A stretch of 64,000 bases of DNA. Origin: Methylocystis echinoides (GTDB lineage: Bacteria > Pseudomonadota > Alphaproteobacteria > Rhizobiales > Beijerinckiaceae). The notes beneath the pieces are model-generated. The model was given only the letters and a program-made list of their open reading frames with translations, had not been told where the DNA came from and made no database searches. The position numbers and the translations under genes were made by a program. Each line of letters opens with the position of its first letter. Within the stretch, counting starts at the first letter, position 1. The DNA is taken from NCBI RefSeq assembly GCF_027923385.1, contig NZ_BSEC01000001.1:3880001-3944000 (forward strand), written 5' to 3'. Of the stretch, positions 15,726 through 27,578 are shown in pieces.

Positions 15726-16253
15726 CTAAACCGCGCGCTTGTGACCGACAGGCTGTGGCACCGGCGCGCCATCGGCGCCGAAGAAAGCGGTCTCCACCCG
15801 ACGGCCGGCGGCGTCATAGCGCCAGGCCACCCGCGCGGCGCCCACTTCCTCGACGACCGTCGGCTTACCTTCGGCGTTGAAATAAGCCACCTCGACCTGA
15901 TTGCCCTGCGCGTCATAGGCGCGCGCGACGCGCGCGGCGCCGAGGCCCTTGCGCTTGATCGGGCGGCCGCTGGCGTCGAAATAGGCCTCGACGACTTCGA
16001 CCACGCCCTTCTGGAGCGCCGACTCTGCCGGCGCCGCAAGACGGATCGCGCCGTCGACGGGGGCGGTCAGCTTGCCATTTTGCGAGCAGCGACGCTCGCG
16101 CGACGAGAGACGCGTGACGGCCTTGACCGTCTTGCGCGTCCGCTGGGATTTCTGTTCCATGATTTCGACAACACCCTGATACGCTCCAGCGTCCGTTGAA
16201 ACGGGATATGCGGGCGGGGCCTGCGGCCCTGCCCTGGCTGTCGCAACAGCCAT
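15726..16253 (-). CDS. Hypothetical protein with tandem YD-like (Tyr/Phe-Asp-x-x-Gly) repeats
   Basis: The C-terminal half holds several short repeats of the type AYFDASGRPI, AYDAQGNQVE, AYFNAEGKPT, RYDAAGRRVE and FFGADGAPV. Each is a beta-hairpin-like unit recalling Rhs/YD repeats in miniature, with GAARVA spacers recurring at about 36-residue steps. The N-terminal part is basic (KSQRTRKTVK, RLSSRERR). The start is uncertain: the longest frame begins here, but a Met at 16160 is also possible and neither has a strong ribosome site. No enzymatic motif. Function unknown. Confidence 0.55.
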   Translation of the reverse strand: MAVATARAGPQAPPAYPVSTDAGAYQGVVEIMEQKSQRTRKTVKAVTRLSSRERRCSQNGKLTAPVDGAIRLAAPAESALQKGVVEVVEAYFDASGRPIKRKGLGAARVARAYDAQGNQVEVAYFNAEGKPTVVEEVGAARVAWRYDAAGRRVETAFFGADGAPVPQPVGHKRAV

Positions 16254-16335
16254 GTTTTTTCTGGAGACGATGTCCTTCGCCTGAATCCCGCCGCGACGGC
16301 GGGACTGATCGACGCCGCGCGCGGCGGCGGGCCGT

Positions 16336-16731
16336 TCAGATCAGGACGGGCGGCGCGCGGGAGCCGAGCGGCGGGGTGGCCGCGTCGGAGCCCGGCAGGG
16401 CATGATCGAAGGCGAGTTTCGCCTCGACATAGGAGAGCGCCGGCGGCGTCTCGCCCACGAAGGGAGAGGGCGCCGTCGCGCCGCCCATTGATGCGCAATG
16501 AATGACGCAACAGGCGGCGTCGCCATGACGGGAGGGCCGGATCGGCGCGCCGGGGGCGTCCCCGATCGGACCGGAGGCCTTGCTCAGACAGATGGTGTCG
16601 GAGAAAAGCGCCGCGCCGCGGGCGCTGGTGACCGCGCCCGCCGCCAGTCCCTGCAGGATGAGCAGATAGGCCGCGAGCAGCGTCGCCGCTGTCGAGCCGA
16701 AATGCCGCCTTTTCTCGCTTGCAGGGATCAT
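16336..16731 (-). CDS. DUF2946-like small exported protein with Cys cluster
   Basis: A 131-residue protein with one hydrophobic N-terminal helix (TLLAAYLLILQGLAAGAV, about 17-34). A Cys/His cluster CCVIHCAS lies about residues 73-80, and the C terminus ends in a short PPLGSRAPPVLI. The combination of an N-terminal TM or signal, the central CxxHC and a Pro/Arg end recalls DUF2946, whose members often sit near metal-related genes. The cluster could bind a soft metal; that is inference. No metal genes are adjacent here. Confidence 0.5.
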   Translation of the reverse strand: MIPASEKRRHFGSTAATLLAAYLLILQGLAAGAVTSARGAALFSDTICLSKASGPIGDAPGAPIRPSRHGDAACCVIHCASMGGATAPSPFVGETPPALSYVEAKLAFDHALPGSDAATPPLGSRAPPVLI

Positions 16732-16791
16732 GATCGCTCAAAGCTAGTCATTGACCCAGTCAAGGTCAATGGCTCGCCGCCTCGGGACCGG

Positions 16792-18463
<1,672 letters not shown>

Positions 18464-18505
18464 GAACGGCTCCAGGCGAAATCCAAGCAGGCTCCGGACG
18501 CGACA

Positions 18506-18606
18506 AAGGGGGAAACGGCGACCGCTTCCCCCTTCGGCCCTTTCGGGCTTTCTCCGGACATTCGCTCTGGAGCGTTCTGCTCCTTGCGCGGGTCGTTCAA
18601 ACGACC
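18506..18606. repeat. Cluster of palindromic repeats between rpmA and the GNAT gene
   Basis: Four hairpins in 100 bases: AAGGGGGAA/TTCCCCCTT (18506-18534), GCCC/GGGC (18537-18548), GGAGC/GCTCC (18569-18583) and GGTCGTT/AACGACC (18591-18606). This looks like REP-type intergenic repeats. It may dampen read-through from the ribosomal-protein genes into the GNAT-obgE part. Confidence 0.55.
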
Positions 18607-18655
18607 TGCCCGCCGGGGAATTGGCCGGCGGCGGGTCGCTTGCGATCCGTCCGCC

Positions 18656-18922
18656 TTACTCTGCGGCCTGGGCCGCCGGAACCACGGAGACGCTGGAGCG
18701 TCCGCGGCTCGCGTGGAATTCTACGACGCCGTCGACGAGGGCGAAGAGCGTGTGGTCCTTGCCCATGCCGATGTTACGGCCGGGATGCCACTTGGTGCCG
18801 CGCTGGCGAATGATGATGTTACCAGCCACGACGGCCTCGCCACCGAATTTCTTGACGCCGAGGCGACGGCCGTCCGAGTCGCGGCCGTTGCGCGACGAGC
18901 CGCCCGCTTTCTTGTGAGCCAT
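18656..18922 (-). CDS. rpmA: 50S ribosomal protein L27
   Basis: An 88-residue protein with the invariant L27 start [20 protein letters not shown] and the [20 protein letters not shown] core. L27 lies near the peptidyl-transferase centre. No N-terminal extension of the kind cleaved in Firmicutes. It follows rplU by 61 bases and is in the same transcript. Confidence 0.98.
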   Translation of the reverse strand: MAHKKAGGSSRNGRDSDGRRLGVKKFGGEAVVAGNIIIRQRGTKWHPGRNIGMGKDHTLFALVDGVVEFHASRGRSSVSVVPAAQAAE

Positions 18923-18983
18923 TTTCCTGCTCCGCTTTTTCCTGTGCCGGCGATCCTTTCGACCGCCCGTGAATTCCTAATGC

Positions 18984-19286
18984 CTAGATCGCGAGAATCT
19001 TGACGAGCGTCAAGTCCTGACGATGACCGCGCTTGCGCTTCGAGTTCTGGCGGCGGCGCTTCTTGAAGGCGATCGACTTGGCGCTGCGCGCCTGCTGGAC
19101 GATCTCGGCGGAGACCGAGGCGCCGGCCACTGTGGGGGCGCCGATCTTGGGGGAATCGCCCCCGATCATCAGAACCTCGTCGAAGGTGACCTTGTCGCCC
19201 GGCGCGCCATCGAGCGCCATGACGGTAATGATGTCTCCGGCGGACACGCTATACTGCTTGCCGCCGGTTTTGATGACTGCGAACAT
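18984..19286 (-). CDS. rplU: 50S ribosomal protein L21
   Basis: A 100-residue protein with the L21 opening [14 protein letters not shown] and the basic [18 protein letters not shown] stretch near the C terminus that binds 23S rRNA. Length is near the family norm of about 103. It is first in the rplU-rpmA-GNAT-obgE unit, with a plausible promoter about 130 bases upstream. Confidence 0.98.
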   Translation of the reverse strand: MFAVIKTGGKQYSVSAGDIITVMALDGAPGDKVTFDEVLMIGGDSPKIGAPTVAGASVSAEIVQQARSAKSIAFKKRRRQNSKRKRGHRQDLTLVKILAI

Positions 19287-19412
19287 CGTTTTTTCCTGTG
19301 TTCGATTCCGGCTCTCGCGTTGTCGCGGGCCGGCTTTTTGGCAGTTGAACCGGTTACGCTTCGTTCCTCAGAAAAGAAAAACGCGGCGAGACCGCCGCGA
19401 CGAAGCACAGAA

Positions 19413-19441
19413 CGCCTAGCGCGCCAGCCGGGTCTTGTCAA
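19413..19441 (-). promoter_or_regulatory. Putative sigma-70 promoter for rplU
   Basis: On the minus strand a perfect TTGACA (19436-19441) is followed at 17 bases by TAGGCG (19413-19418). The -35 is ideal and the -10 weak, as is common in alphaproteobacteria. It lies about 130 bases ahead of the rplU start, leaving a leader that could take part in autoregulation. Confidence 0.5.
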
Positions 19442-19451
19442 TCTTGAGTAG

Positions 19452-19492
19452 CGCCGGCCCCTCGCCGCGCCAGGCAGGGAGAGGGGCCGGCG
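19452..19492 (-). terminator. Long hairpin after the DUF1254 gene
   Basis: CGCCGGCCCCTC and GAGGGGCCGGCG pair perfectly over 12 bp with a 17-base loop, six bases past the DUF1254 stop on the minus strand and just before the rplU promoter. No U-run. It probably insulates the two units. Confidence 0.5.
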
Positions 19493-19497
19493 ACGGC

Positions 19498-20937
19498 TCA
19501 CGGGACCTGCTTCACCGCCGGCGGCTTCCAGCTCCCGTCGATGATCGAGGGCGCCTTGTCCTGCGGCCAGTACATCCGCAGGGTCATGTTGAAATCCTTG
19601 TCTCCGGCCGGCAGCCAGTTGGATTCCTGCGCCTTTCCGGGCGACTCGCGTTGCACGAGAATATCGAGCGAACCGTCCGGGTTCTTCTTCAGCGGCATCC
19701 AGCTGCTGATCGCGTAGCGGTTGATCGGGTTGGCGACAAAGAACGACGCGGGGTCATACATCGTGATCGACCAGAAGGCATTAACCGGCGGCAGCGCGCC
19801 CTTGTCGAAATGAATGACATATTTGCTGGCGCCGGTGAGCGTCTTGCCGTCCCCGTCGACATAGGCCGACGGATAGACCGCGTCCTGCGGGAGATTGGCG
19901 CCGAGCCCCACGAGCGCCACGACGGCGCGGACGCCGTAATCCGTGCCGTAATTGCCCAGAACCATCGGCGGGATTCGCCAGCCGTTGGTCGGCGCGCCGA
20001 CTTCCTTCGAGGCGGCGAGCAGCTTTTCGAAGGCGACGCTCACCGACTGCTCCAGGCCCTTGGCCACCGCGGGGTCGAGCTTCGCGGGATCGAATTTTTC
20101 GCCTGGCGTGACGCCGATCGCCTTCAGTTTCTCCAGCACAGGGGCTTCGGCGGCCGGCGGCGGATTGGATTTCAGCAGCGTCGCGAGCCGGTTGAAAAAC
20201 GTCTCGGCGCTCATCTTCCTGAGCTGGTCGACGGGCGCCGTCTTCATGTCGAGAGCCGAATCGACCTTGCCGGCCGCTGGCGTGTAAGGCTTGCCGAAGG
20301 CCGAGAGCGGCGTCAGCCGGTAGCCGTCCTGGATCTTGTGCACGGCCGGATAGTCCTTCGGGCCGTTGGTCTGGGTGCGGCCGATGATCCAGACCATATT
20401 GGTCGGCGCCTTGAGCTGGGTCACGCCCTTGGGCAGCGTTCCCGTCCAGCCGGGGCCGGTGACGGCGAAGTGGCCCGCTTTCGTTCCCGTCGTGCGCTTG
20501 CCGGGCGAGGCGAAGACATTCGTCCAGGCGTCCAGCATCGGCATCAGATAGTAGCGCCCGTGGGTGTCGGGCACGGTGAGGACCATCGGCTCCGCCGAAA
20601 CATCAAGGAACGCGGATGAATAGAGCGTGTCCACATTGGCGCGCACGACGTCCTTGAAGGAGGCGTCGGGGAACTGGCGCATGTTTGCGAACTGGTTGAC
20701 CGGCGCCGCCGAGGTCTCCGGGGCGGCGACATTGGTCAGCTTGTTTTTCGTCAGGTCCATGATGACCAGCGGCAGACCGTAAACGACGGCCTCGACGCCG
20801 GATTTCAGCGCCTCCGCCTGCCGGGCCTCGGTCGCCGCGTCGGTCGTCGCCGTGGACGCCGCCTTTTTGTCGTCGCATCCGCCGAGGGACACGATAAGGG
20901 CCGCGATGAGGACAGCAGCCCCTTGCCTTACTTGCAT
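19498..20937 (-). CDS. DUF1254/DUF1214 lipoprotein
   Basis: A 479-residue protein with a lipoprotein signal (IVSLGGC, Cys at about 21). The DUF1254 domain comes first (VYGLPLVIMDLTKNKL, about 52-67; DVVRANVDTLYSSAFLD, about 95-111; YYLMPMLDAWTNVFASPG). The C-terminal DUF1214 domain has NAFWSITMYDPASFFVANPINRYAI and the end motif ESNWLPAG. These two-domain proteins are widespread; their function is not established, although some are expressed in stress or aromatic degradation. The gene has its own hairpin downstream. No obvious operon partners. Confidence 0.85.
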   Translation of the reverse strand: MQVRQGAAVLIAALIVSLGGCDDKKAASTATTDAATEARQAEALKSGVEAVVYGLPLVIMDLTKNKLTNVAAPETSAAPVNQFANMRQFPDASFKDVVRANVDTLYSSAFLDVSAEPMVLTVPDTHGRYYLMPMLDAWTNVFASPGKRTTGTKAGHFAVTGPGWTGTLPKGVTQLKAPTNMVWIIGRTQTNGPKDYPAVHKIQDGYRLTPLSAFGKPYTPAAGKVDSALDMKTAPVDQLRKMSAETFFNRLATLLKSNPPPAAEAPVLEKLKAIGVTPGEKFDPAKLDPAVAKGLEQSVSVAFEKLLAASKEVGAPTNGWRIPPMVLGNYGTDYGVRAVVALVGLGANLPQDAVYPSAYVDGDGKTLTGASKYVIHFDKGALPPVNAFWSITMYDPASFFVANPINRYAISSWMPLKKNPDGSLDILVQRESPGKAQESNWLPAGDKDFNMTLRMYWPQDKAPSIIDGSWKPPAVKQVP

Positions 20938-21053
20938 TGGAAATCTCCAGACCGAAACGCGCGCACCCTAAAGCTAGGCGGGCGACAAGGGAAGTGTGGT
21001 CTTGCCGGCCGCCCGTAACGGCTCGCCTTCTTCGGCCGCGCGCTGGGGCCTGG

Positions 21054-21419
21054 CTAGAAGCAGTTGGCGGCCTTCATCTGGATGAGCCAGCCCTGACAGG
21101 CGGCCGCCGCGTCGCCGCCGCGCTGGGGTCGGGGCCGTCGCCAGCCGTCGCCGTCATCGCCCCACTGACCGCCATAGCCGCCGCCCGGCCGGCCGCCGTA
21201 GCCGCCGCCATATCCGCCGCCGCCATAGCCTCTGTCGTAACCGCCGCCGTCCCAGCCGCGTCGCGGCTGCCGCTGATAATTATTCACGCATTTGCCGAAC
21301 TCGTTCTGGAGCGCCAGGCACACGGCGACATTGGGCCCGCCGGCCTGCGCGGCGGAAGCGCCGGCAAGCGCGGCAGCGAGCAGGCCGGCCGCCACGAGCG
21401 AGGGACGAAGCAGAGACAT
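21054..21419 (-). CDS. Exported Gly/Tyr-rich protein with Cys ends
   Basis: A 121-residue protein with ATG behind GGAGG and a signal peptide (about 1-26, ending SAAQA). The mature domain opens with NVAVCLALQNEFGKCVNNY. Next is a low-complexity middle rich in GGGYGG repeats, and the end is ACQGWLIQMKAANCF. Four cysteines flank the flexible middle and could form two disulfides, giving a folded ends/flexible loop shape. This resembles small envelope proteins of unknown role in Hyphomicrobiales. Confidence 0.65.
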   Translation of the reverse strand: MSLLRPSLVAAGLLAAALAGASAAQAGGPNVAVCLALQNEFGKCVNNYQRQPRRGWDGGGYDRGYGGGGYGGGYGGRPGGGYGGQWGDDGDGWRRPRPQRGGDAAAACQGWLIQMKAANCF

Positions 21420-21493
21420 GTTTTCCTCCAATCAGGCGCGTGCTGCGCCCTGGACCGGAGTCTTAGCCTCCGCGCCTGAAAATGAGCTGAACG

Positions 21494-22939
21494 TCACCAG
21501 CCGGCGACGCGCCGGCAGGCCGAAGAGCCGCCGTCGAATTCGTAGTGATCGCCGCAGGCGAAGGCCACCGGCGGCTCGCCATTGTGCTCGAAGAGATCGT
21601 AACCCTGCTTGAGGTTGCGCCAGAACTCCGCCCATTGCTGGTTGCCGCCGCCGCCGCCGACAAAGGCGAGCCAGCCGCCGCCGGCGCCCGTCTCGCGGGC
21701 GATGTTCGAGTCTGTCATGCGGAAGGGAAAGATGTGCACGGGAATTTCCTTCTGTCCCGCGCGCAGCGCCGCCTCGACGAAATTGTAGATTTCCTCGATG
21801 CCGCGGTCCGTCATGGCGAAACAGCCGACCGACTTGCACGCGCCATGCACCATGACCAGCCCGCCGGTGCGTCCGTTCTGGCGGTCGAAGGCGTTCGGAT
21901 AGCCGACGTTGAAGGCGCGGTAATAATTCGAGTGGGGATTCAGTTGCTTGGCGGAGACGCTGTAGAAGCCCTCGGGCGACTGGTAGTCGGCCTCTTTCAG
22001 CTTCGGGCCGAGGCGGCCGGACCATTTGCAGATCGGGAAAGTCTTGTAGAGCGCATAGCGGCCGTTTTTCTTGAGCCACAACTCGAGCTGCCCCTCCTGC
22101 TTGAAAATGCGCACAAAGACGGGATCGCCCATGCCGAATTTCGGCGGCGGCGGCTGGAAGGCGTCGTCGGGCGCCGGACGCAGCGTCGGCTCCTCTAGTT
22201 TGGCGAGCTGCGTTCCGGCCGGCGCCTGCGCCGCGGCGTCTTCGCGGGGGGCGCCGGCGCTCGCCAGACGGTCGAGGCCGGCGGGCCGCGACGGCGGCAG
22301 TGGCGCGTCGACGTAGACCGGCGCGCCTGACGCCGCCGTCGTGGCGGCGCCCGCCGGAGGCTGGGCCGGCGCCGGGCTCGCCGCTGGCGGCAAGAGGAAG
22401 GTCGACCAGCCGGAGGTCGCCGGCGCGGCGGTCGCAGCCTGCGGGGCGGGCTCCTGCGGGGTCGCCCCAGCCGGCTCGGGCGCCGGGGTCGCCAGAGCGG
22501 CGAGATCCGTCGGGCGCACGGGCGGCAGTGGCGTTTCGGCGGGGCCCAGCGCGGCGGGGCGCGCCGGCGGCGTCGGCGCCACGGCCGGGAAAGACACTGT
22601 TCCTTCAATCTCTGACTCGCCGGGCGCGACCGGGGGCTGCGGCGGCAGGGCGGCGGTCTGCGTTTCGGGAACGGACGGGGCCTCCGCGCCCCTCAGCGGC
22701 GGGAGGGCGGCGGCGGCTTCGGGCTGAGCGGCGGGCGACGGGGTCTCGGTGGGCGCGGGGAGCGCGCGGCGAAGCCCGGAAACGATGGCGCCCCCGGCAG
22801 GATGGACGGCGACGACCGCGCCGGGCGCGCCGCCGCGCCCCTTGCCGGCCCCCGGCAGATAGCGCAGCGCCGTGACGCCGAGCCCGAAAGCGGCGAGAGC
22901 GAGCGCTGCGAACAGGAGATGGGTTATGCGCGGCTTCAT
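21494..22939 (-). CDS. L,D-transpeptidase-like protein (YafK type) with long Pro/Ala spacer
   Basis: A 481-residue protein with an N-terminal TM anchor (LLFAALALAAFGLGVTAL, about 7-24). An extended Pro/Ala-rich linker runs about 30-240, and a C-terminal YkuD-like domain opens with FVRIFKQEGQLELWLKK. The catalytic site is MVHGACKSVGCFAMTD (about 365-380), with HG and the nucleophilic Cys of SVGC. The YafK/DpaA relatives cut or form links between lipoprotein and peptidoglycan, so it may do either. A short Gly-rich loop and two Cys (FACGD, SACRR) follow the domain. The long spacer would let the domain reach the wall from the inner membrane. Confidence 0.85.
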   Translation of the reverse strand: MKPRITHLLFAALALAAFGLGVTALRYLPGAGKGRGGAPGAVVAVHPAGGAIVSGLRRALPAPTETPSPAAQPEAAAALPPLRGAEAPSVPETQTAALPPQPPVAPGESEIEGTVSFPAVAPTPPARPAALGPAETPLPPVRPTDLAALATPAPEPAGATPQEPAPQAATAAPATSGWSTFLLPPAASPAPAQPPAGAATTAASGAPVYVDAPLPPSRPAGLDRLASAGAPREDAAAQAPAGTQLAKLEEPTLRPAPDDAFQPPPPKFGMGDPVFVRIFKQEGQLELWLKKNGRYALYKTFPICKWSGRLGPKLKEADYQSPEGFYSVSAKQLNPHSNYYRAFNVGYPNAFDRQNGRTGGLVMVHGACKSVGCFAMTDRGIEEIYNFVEAALRAGQKEIPVHIFPFRMTDSNIARETGAGGGWLAFVGGGGGNQQWAEFWRNLKQGYDLFEHNGEPPVAFACGDHYEFDGGSSACRRVAGW

Positions 22940-22994
22940 CCGCTTAGCGTTGATCCTCTCGTGGCGAGAGCCTGAGCCAGACGCAGCCCCCTCG

Positions 22995-23522
22995 TCAATG
23001 ACCCTCGAAAGCGACCAGCGCACGCACCGGCACGCCGAGCGCCTCGATCTTCCGCGCGCCGCCGAGATCGGGCAGGTCGATCACGAAGCAGGCGGCCACG
23101 ACCTCGGCGCCCAGTTTCTTCAGCAGCCGAATCGCCCCCGTGGCGGTGCCGCCCGTAGCGATCAGGTCATCCACCAGGACCACGCGTTCCCCGGGCTGAA
23201 CCGCGTCGACATGCATCTCCATCTCGTCGGTCCCATATTCCAGTTCATAGGCGATGGAGACAGTCTTGTGCGGCAATTTGCCTTTTTTGCGGATCGGAAT
23301 GAAGCCGGCGGAGAGCTGATGCGCCATCGCGCCGCCCAGGATGAACCCGCGCGCCTCGATCCCCGCGATCTTTTCGATCTTGGCGCCCGCGAAGGGCTGC
23401 ACCAGATCGTCGACCGCCTTGCGGAAGGCGCGGGCGTCGCCGAGCAGTGTGGTGATGTCGCGGAAAAGAATGCCCTGCTTGGGATAATCCGGGATCGTGC
23501 GAATGGCGGCGCGAAGCGGCAT
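22995..23522 (-). CDS. apt: Adenine phosphoribosyltransferase
   Basis: A 175-residue protein with the APRT pattern. [15 protein letters not shown] is near the N terminus, [13 protein letters not shown] follows, and the PRPP-binding loop [14 protein letters not shown] lies about 121-134. It converts adenine plus PRPP to AMP. In this genome it fits next to mtnP, which releases adenine from methylthioadenosine; only a small exported-protein gene lies between them, on the other strand. The ATG follows GAGGG with an eight-base T-rich spacer; a TTG one codon earlier is unlikely. Confidence 0.97.
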   Translation of the reverse strand: MPLRAAIRTIPDYPKQGILFRDITTLLGDARAFRKAVDDLVQPFAGAKIEKIAGIEARGFILGGAMAHQLSAGFIPIRKKGKLPHKTVSIAYELEYGTDEMEMHVDAVQPGERVVLVDDLIATGGTATGAIRLLKKLGAEVVAACFVIDLPDLGGARKIEALGVPVRALVAFEGH

Positions 23523-23637
23523 CAAAAAAACCCTCGGTGGCGTGTTATGCCAAGCTCAACCATAAGTTGAGGACGCGCTGGCGCGCGCAGCGAAGCTGCA
23601 TACACTCAAGCGCGCCAAACTCCAAGGTTTTCGCCCC

Positions 23638-23949
23638 ATGCGCCGCCTATTCGCCGTCCTGACCGCGTTTTTTTCGCTCGCCGTGTCGATATCGGCGGCG
23701 CAGCCCTACCCGCCCCAGGGCCCCTACCCGGCCCCGCATGCCTATGGACAAGGTCTCCCCGCCGGCGGGCAATGGGGTGGACAATCATGGGGTGGACAAT
23801 CAATGACGCAGGGCGCCGGCCAGCAGGGTTACGGCGGCTGTTATGGGTGCAGTTATATGGGCGACTACCGGCCGAGCCCCGGCCACCGCCGTCCCGCGCC
23901 GCCCCTGCGGCTGCAGGGTCAGTGGCGCAACGGCTGGTGGTATTACTGA
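23638..23949 (+). CDS. Small exported Pro/Gly/Tyr-rich protein
   Basis: A 103-residue protein with a signal peptide (MRRLFAVLTAFFSLAVSISA) and a mature part of low complexity: YPPQGPYPAPHAY, two exact copies of MGGQS-like WGGQS units, a GCYGC pair, and a Trp/Tyr-rich end (WRNGWWYY). The CxxC pair may bind metal or form a disulfide. Encoded opposite to apt and mtnP, ending 4 bases before the mtnP stop. Unknown function. Confidence 0.6.
   Translation: MRRLFAVLTAFFSLAVSISAAQPYPPQGPYPAPHAYGQGLPAGGQWGGQSWGGQSMTQGAGQQGYGGCYGCSYMGDYRPSPGHRRPAPPLRLQGQWRNGWWYY
23772..23801 (+). repeat. 15-bp exact tandem duplication inside the small exported-protein gene
   Basis: ATGGGGTGGACAATC occurs twice in direct succession, adding five residues in frame. 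It looks like a recent slippage event. Confidence 0.9.
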
Positions 23950-23953
23950 GAAA

Positions 23954-24835
23954 CTACTTTCCGGCCGCGTTCACGCGCGCCATCACCGCATCGAGCTTCT
24001 TCAGCAGCGCCGGGTCGCGCGCGTCGGGCGCGGTGAGGATCGCATTGTCCAGCGCGCGGTCGGAACCGATCGGGCAGGCTTCATGCTCGGCGGGAAAGTC
24101 CTTCAGCACCCGGCCAACGAGCTTCGCCGCGGCGGCGGCGTTGTTGCGCACGATCTCGATCACCGAGGCGACGTCGACATGGTCGTGCTCGGGGTGCCAG
24201 CAGTCGAAATCCGTCACCATGGCGATGGTGGCGTAAGAGATTTCGGCCTCGCGGGCGAGCTTGGCCTCGGGCATGGCGGTCATGCCGATGAGATCATAGC
24301 CCATCGCCTTGTAGTGCAGCGATTCGGCGTAGGTCGAAAACTGCGGCCCCTCCATGCAGACGTAGGTGCCGCCGACGGCGATCTCGATTCCCTCCGCGCG
24401 CGCGGCGGTCGCGATGCGGGCCGAGAGTTTCGGCGCGATCGGATGCGCCATGGAGACATGCGCCACGCAGCCGTCGCCGAAGAAGGACGAGGGACGCCCG
24501 AAGGTGCGGTCGACGAACTGGTCGACCAGCACGAAAAGCCCCGGAAAGAATTGGGATTTGAACGAGCCGCAGGCGGAGACCGAGATGATGTCGGTGACGC
24601 CGGCGCGCTTCATCGCGTCAATATTGGCGCGGTAGTTGATCGTCGAGGGGGCGAGGCGATGGCCGCGTCCGTGGCGTGGCAGAAACACCGCCTGCGTGCC
24701 GCCGATCTCGCCAAAAACCAGCTCGTCCGACGGCTCGCCCCAGGGCGTCGCGACGCGCTCGCGGCGGAGATTTTCGGCCCCCGGCAGGTCATACACGCCA
24801 GAACCCCCGATGATGCCGACGACCGCGCGCGTCAT
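23954..24835 (-). CDS. mtnP: S-methyl-5'-thioadenosine phosphorylase
   Basis: A 293-residue protein of the PNP/MTAP family starting MTRAVVGIIGGSGVYDL behind AAGGAGAAGG. Motifs are FLPRHGRGHRLAPSTINYRANIDAMKRAG in part (phosphate site, about 57-85), SACGSFKS, and MEGPQFSTYAES (about 169-180), which contacts the substrate. It cleaves methylthioadenosine, a by-product of polyamine and homoserine-lactone synthesis, to adenine and methylthioribose-1-phosphate. Adenine would then go to Apt, encoded nearby on the same strand. Length and start are standard. Confidence 0.96.
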   Translation of the reverse strand: MTRAVVGIIGGSGVYDLPGAENLRRERVATPWGEPSDELVFGEIGGTQAVFLPRHGRGHRLAPSTINYRANIDAMKRAGVTDIISVSACGSFKSQFFPGLFVLVDQFVDRTFGRPSSFFGDGCVAHVSMAHPIAPKLSARIATAARAEGIEIAVGGTYVCMEGPQFSTYAESLHYKAMGYDLIGMTAMPEAKLAREAEISYATIAMVTDFDCWHPEHDHVDVASVIEIVRNNAAAAAKLVGRVLKDFPAEHEACPIGSDRALDNAILTAPDARDPALLKKLDAVMARVNAAGK

Positions 24836-25334
24836 GCGCCTTCTCCTTGTGAAACGGCGCGAGCGCCGCGATTTCGCACTGTCTAGCGTCTCTTCCCGCG
24901 CGAGGCAAAGCCGGTCGCCGCGCCGTCATCGCGACGAAGGCGTGGTCGCACGACGGGCGTCTGCCAAAATGCCGCAGGCGCCAATTTTCCGGGCGCTTGC
25001 CACAGGCGGCGCGCGAATCCCGCGCGCCGCGCGCAACGGCGTTCGGCCGTTGAGATTCGGCGCCCTTCGCCGCTTATCCCGCTGTTGCGAAAGGCTTGCC
25101 GCCTCTGTTTCGACGGCCGTTCGCACGCGGCGGCGATTGAAAACGAGGCGCCCGACAGGGTTGCGCCGCAAAATGTGCTGTGTTAGGGGACGCACGCCTT
25201 GGGACTGGGGCGTTGCCGCCTTCGTTCCTTGCCCCTGCAGCATCCGCCGCTATCGAGCCGACCGCGATTTTCGCGCGCAGTTTCTGCGCCGCGGCCGGCG
25301 CGTGATAACGGCGGAAATTTGACGAGCGATCCAA
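24836..25334. other. Gene-free stretch upstream of the atp operon
   Basis: About 500 bases between divergent mtnP and atpH. It should hold the atp promoter. It includes arms such as GGCGCCC and several TTG-type hexamers near 25135-25165, but no single promoter stands out. The protein frames present are GC-driven and have no ribosome site or domain. Confidence 0.5.
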
Positions 25335-25897
25335 GTGGCTCAAGACGGAGTTTCGCTTTCCGGCGTCGCAGGACGCTATGCCTCCGCCCTCTACGATCTG
25401 GCGACGGAAAAGAACGCCGCCGACGAGGTCGCCGCGGCGCTCGCCGCGTTCCAGAGCCTCATCAATGAGAGCGCCGACCTCAAGCGCCTGGTGAAAAGCC
25501 CTGTGTTCTCTGCGCAGGAACAGGTCAAGGCGCTCGACGCCGTGCTCGACAAGGCGGGCATTTCCGGCATCGCCGCGAATTTCATCCGGCTGGTGGCGTC
25601 CAAGCGCCGCCTGTTCGTTCTTCCCGACATGATCGCCGCCTATCAGTCGCTGCACGACACCGCCAAGGGTCTCGTGCGCGCCGATGTGACGGTCTCCGCG
25701 CCGCTGCGCCCCGAGCATGAGACGGCGTTGCGCGCCGCGCTCGCCGGCGTCACCGGCGGCAAGTCGGTCAGCCTCAACGTTCGCACCGATCCGTCGATCA
25801 TCGGCGGCATCGTCGTGAAACTCGGTTCGCGCATGGTCGACGCTTCCGTTCGCACCAAGCTCAACTCAATCCGCACACGCATGAAAGAGGTCGGCTG

Positions 25898-25898
<1 letters not shown>
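25335..25898 (+). CDS. atpH: ATP synthase F1 subunit delta
   Basis: A 187-residue protein starting at GTG (GTGGCTCAAGACGG) with the delta/OSCP opening [14 protein letters not shown]. It ends with a C-terminal strand [22 protein letters not shown] that contacts the F0 stalk. Length agrees with the family. First in the atpHAGDC operon; its TGA shares a base with the atpA start. The F0 genes are not here, as is usual in alphaproteobacteria. Confidence 0.95.
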
Positions 25899-27427
<1,529 letters not shown>

Positions 27428-27433
27428 TGTTAG

Positions 27434-27537
27434 TCCCCTCCCCCGTTCACGGGGAGAGGGTTAGGGTGAGGGGCAGCGCCGCCCGCGCTGCCTTGCCCCT
27501 CACCCCGGCCCTCTCCCCGCACGCGGGGAGAGGGGGA
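27434..27537. repeat. Large palindromic intergenic repeat inside the atp operon
   Basis: Two long near-complementary arms: CCCCTCCCCCGTTCACGGGG... pairs with ...CCCCGCACGCGGGGAGAGGG, each arm itself containing CCCCTCACCC and CGGGGAGAGGG. Together they can fold into a cruciform-like structure of about 100 bases. Similar motifs (cccctcaccc, then ggcc and ctcttcccc) occur at 34.88 kb. This is a typical dispersed alphaproteobacterial repeat, here between atpA and atpG. Confidence 0.8.
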
Positions 27538-27578
27538 AACGCCTCCCCGGGCGCGAACTCTCAAAAAGAAGCACGCTC

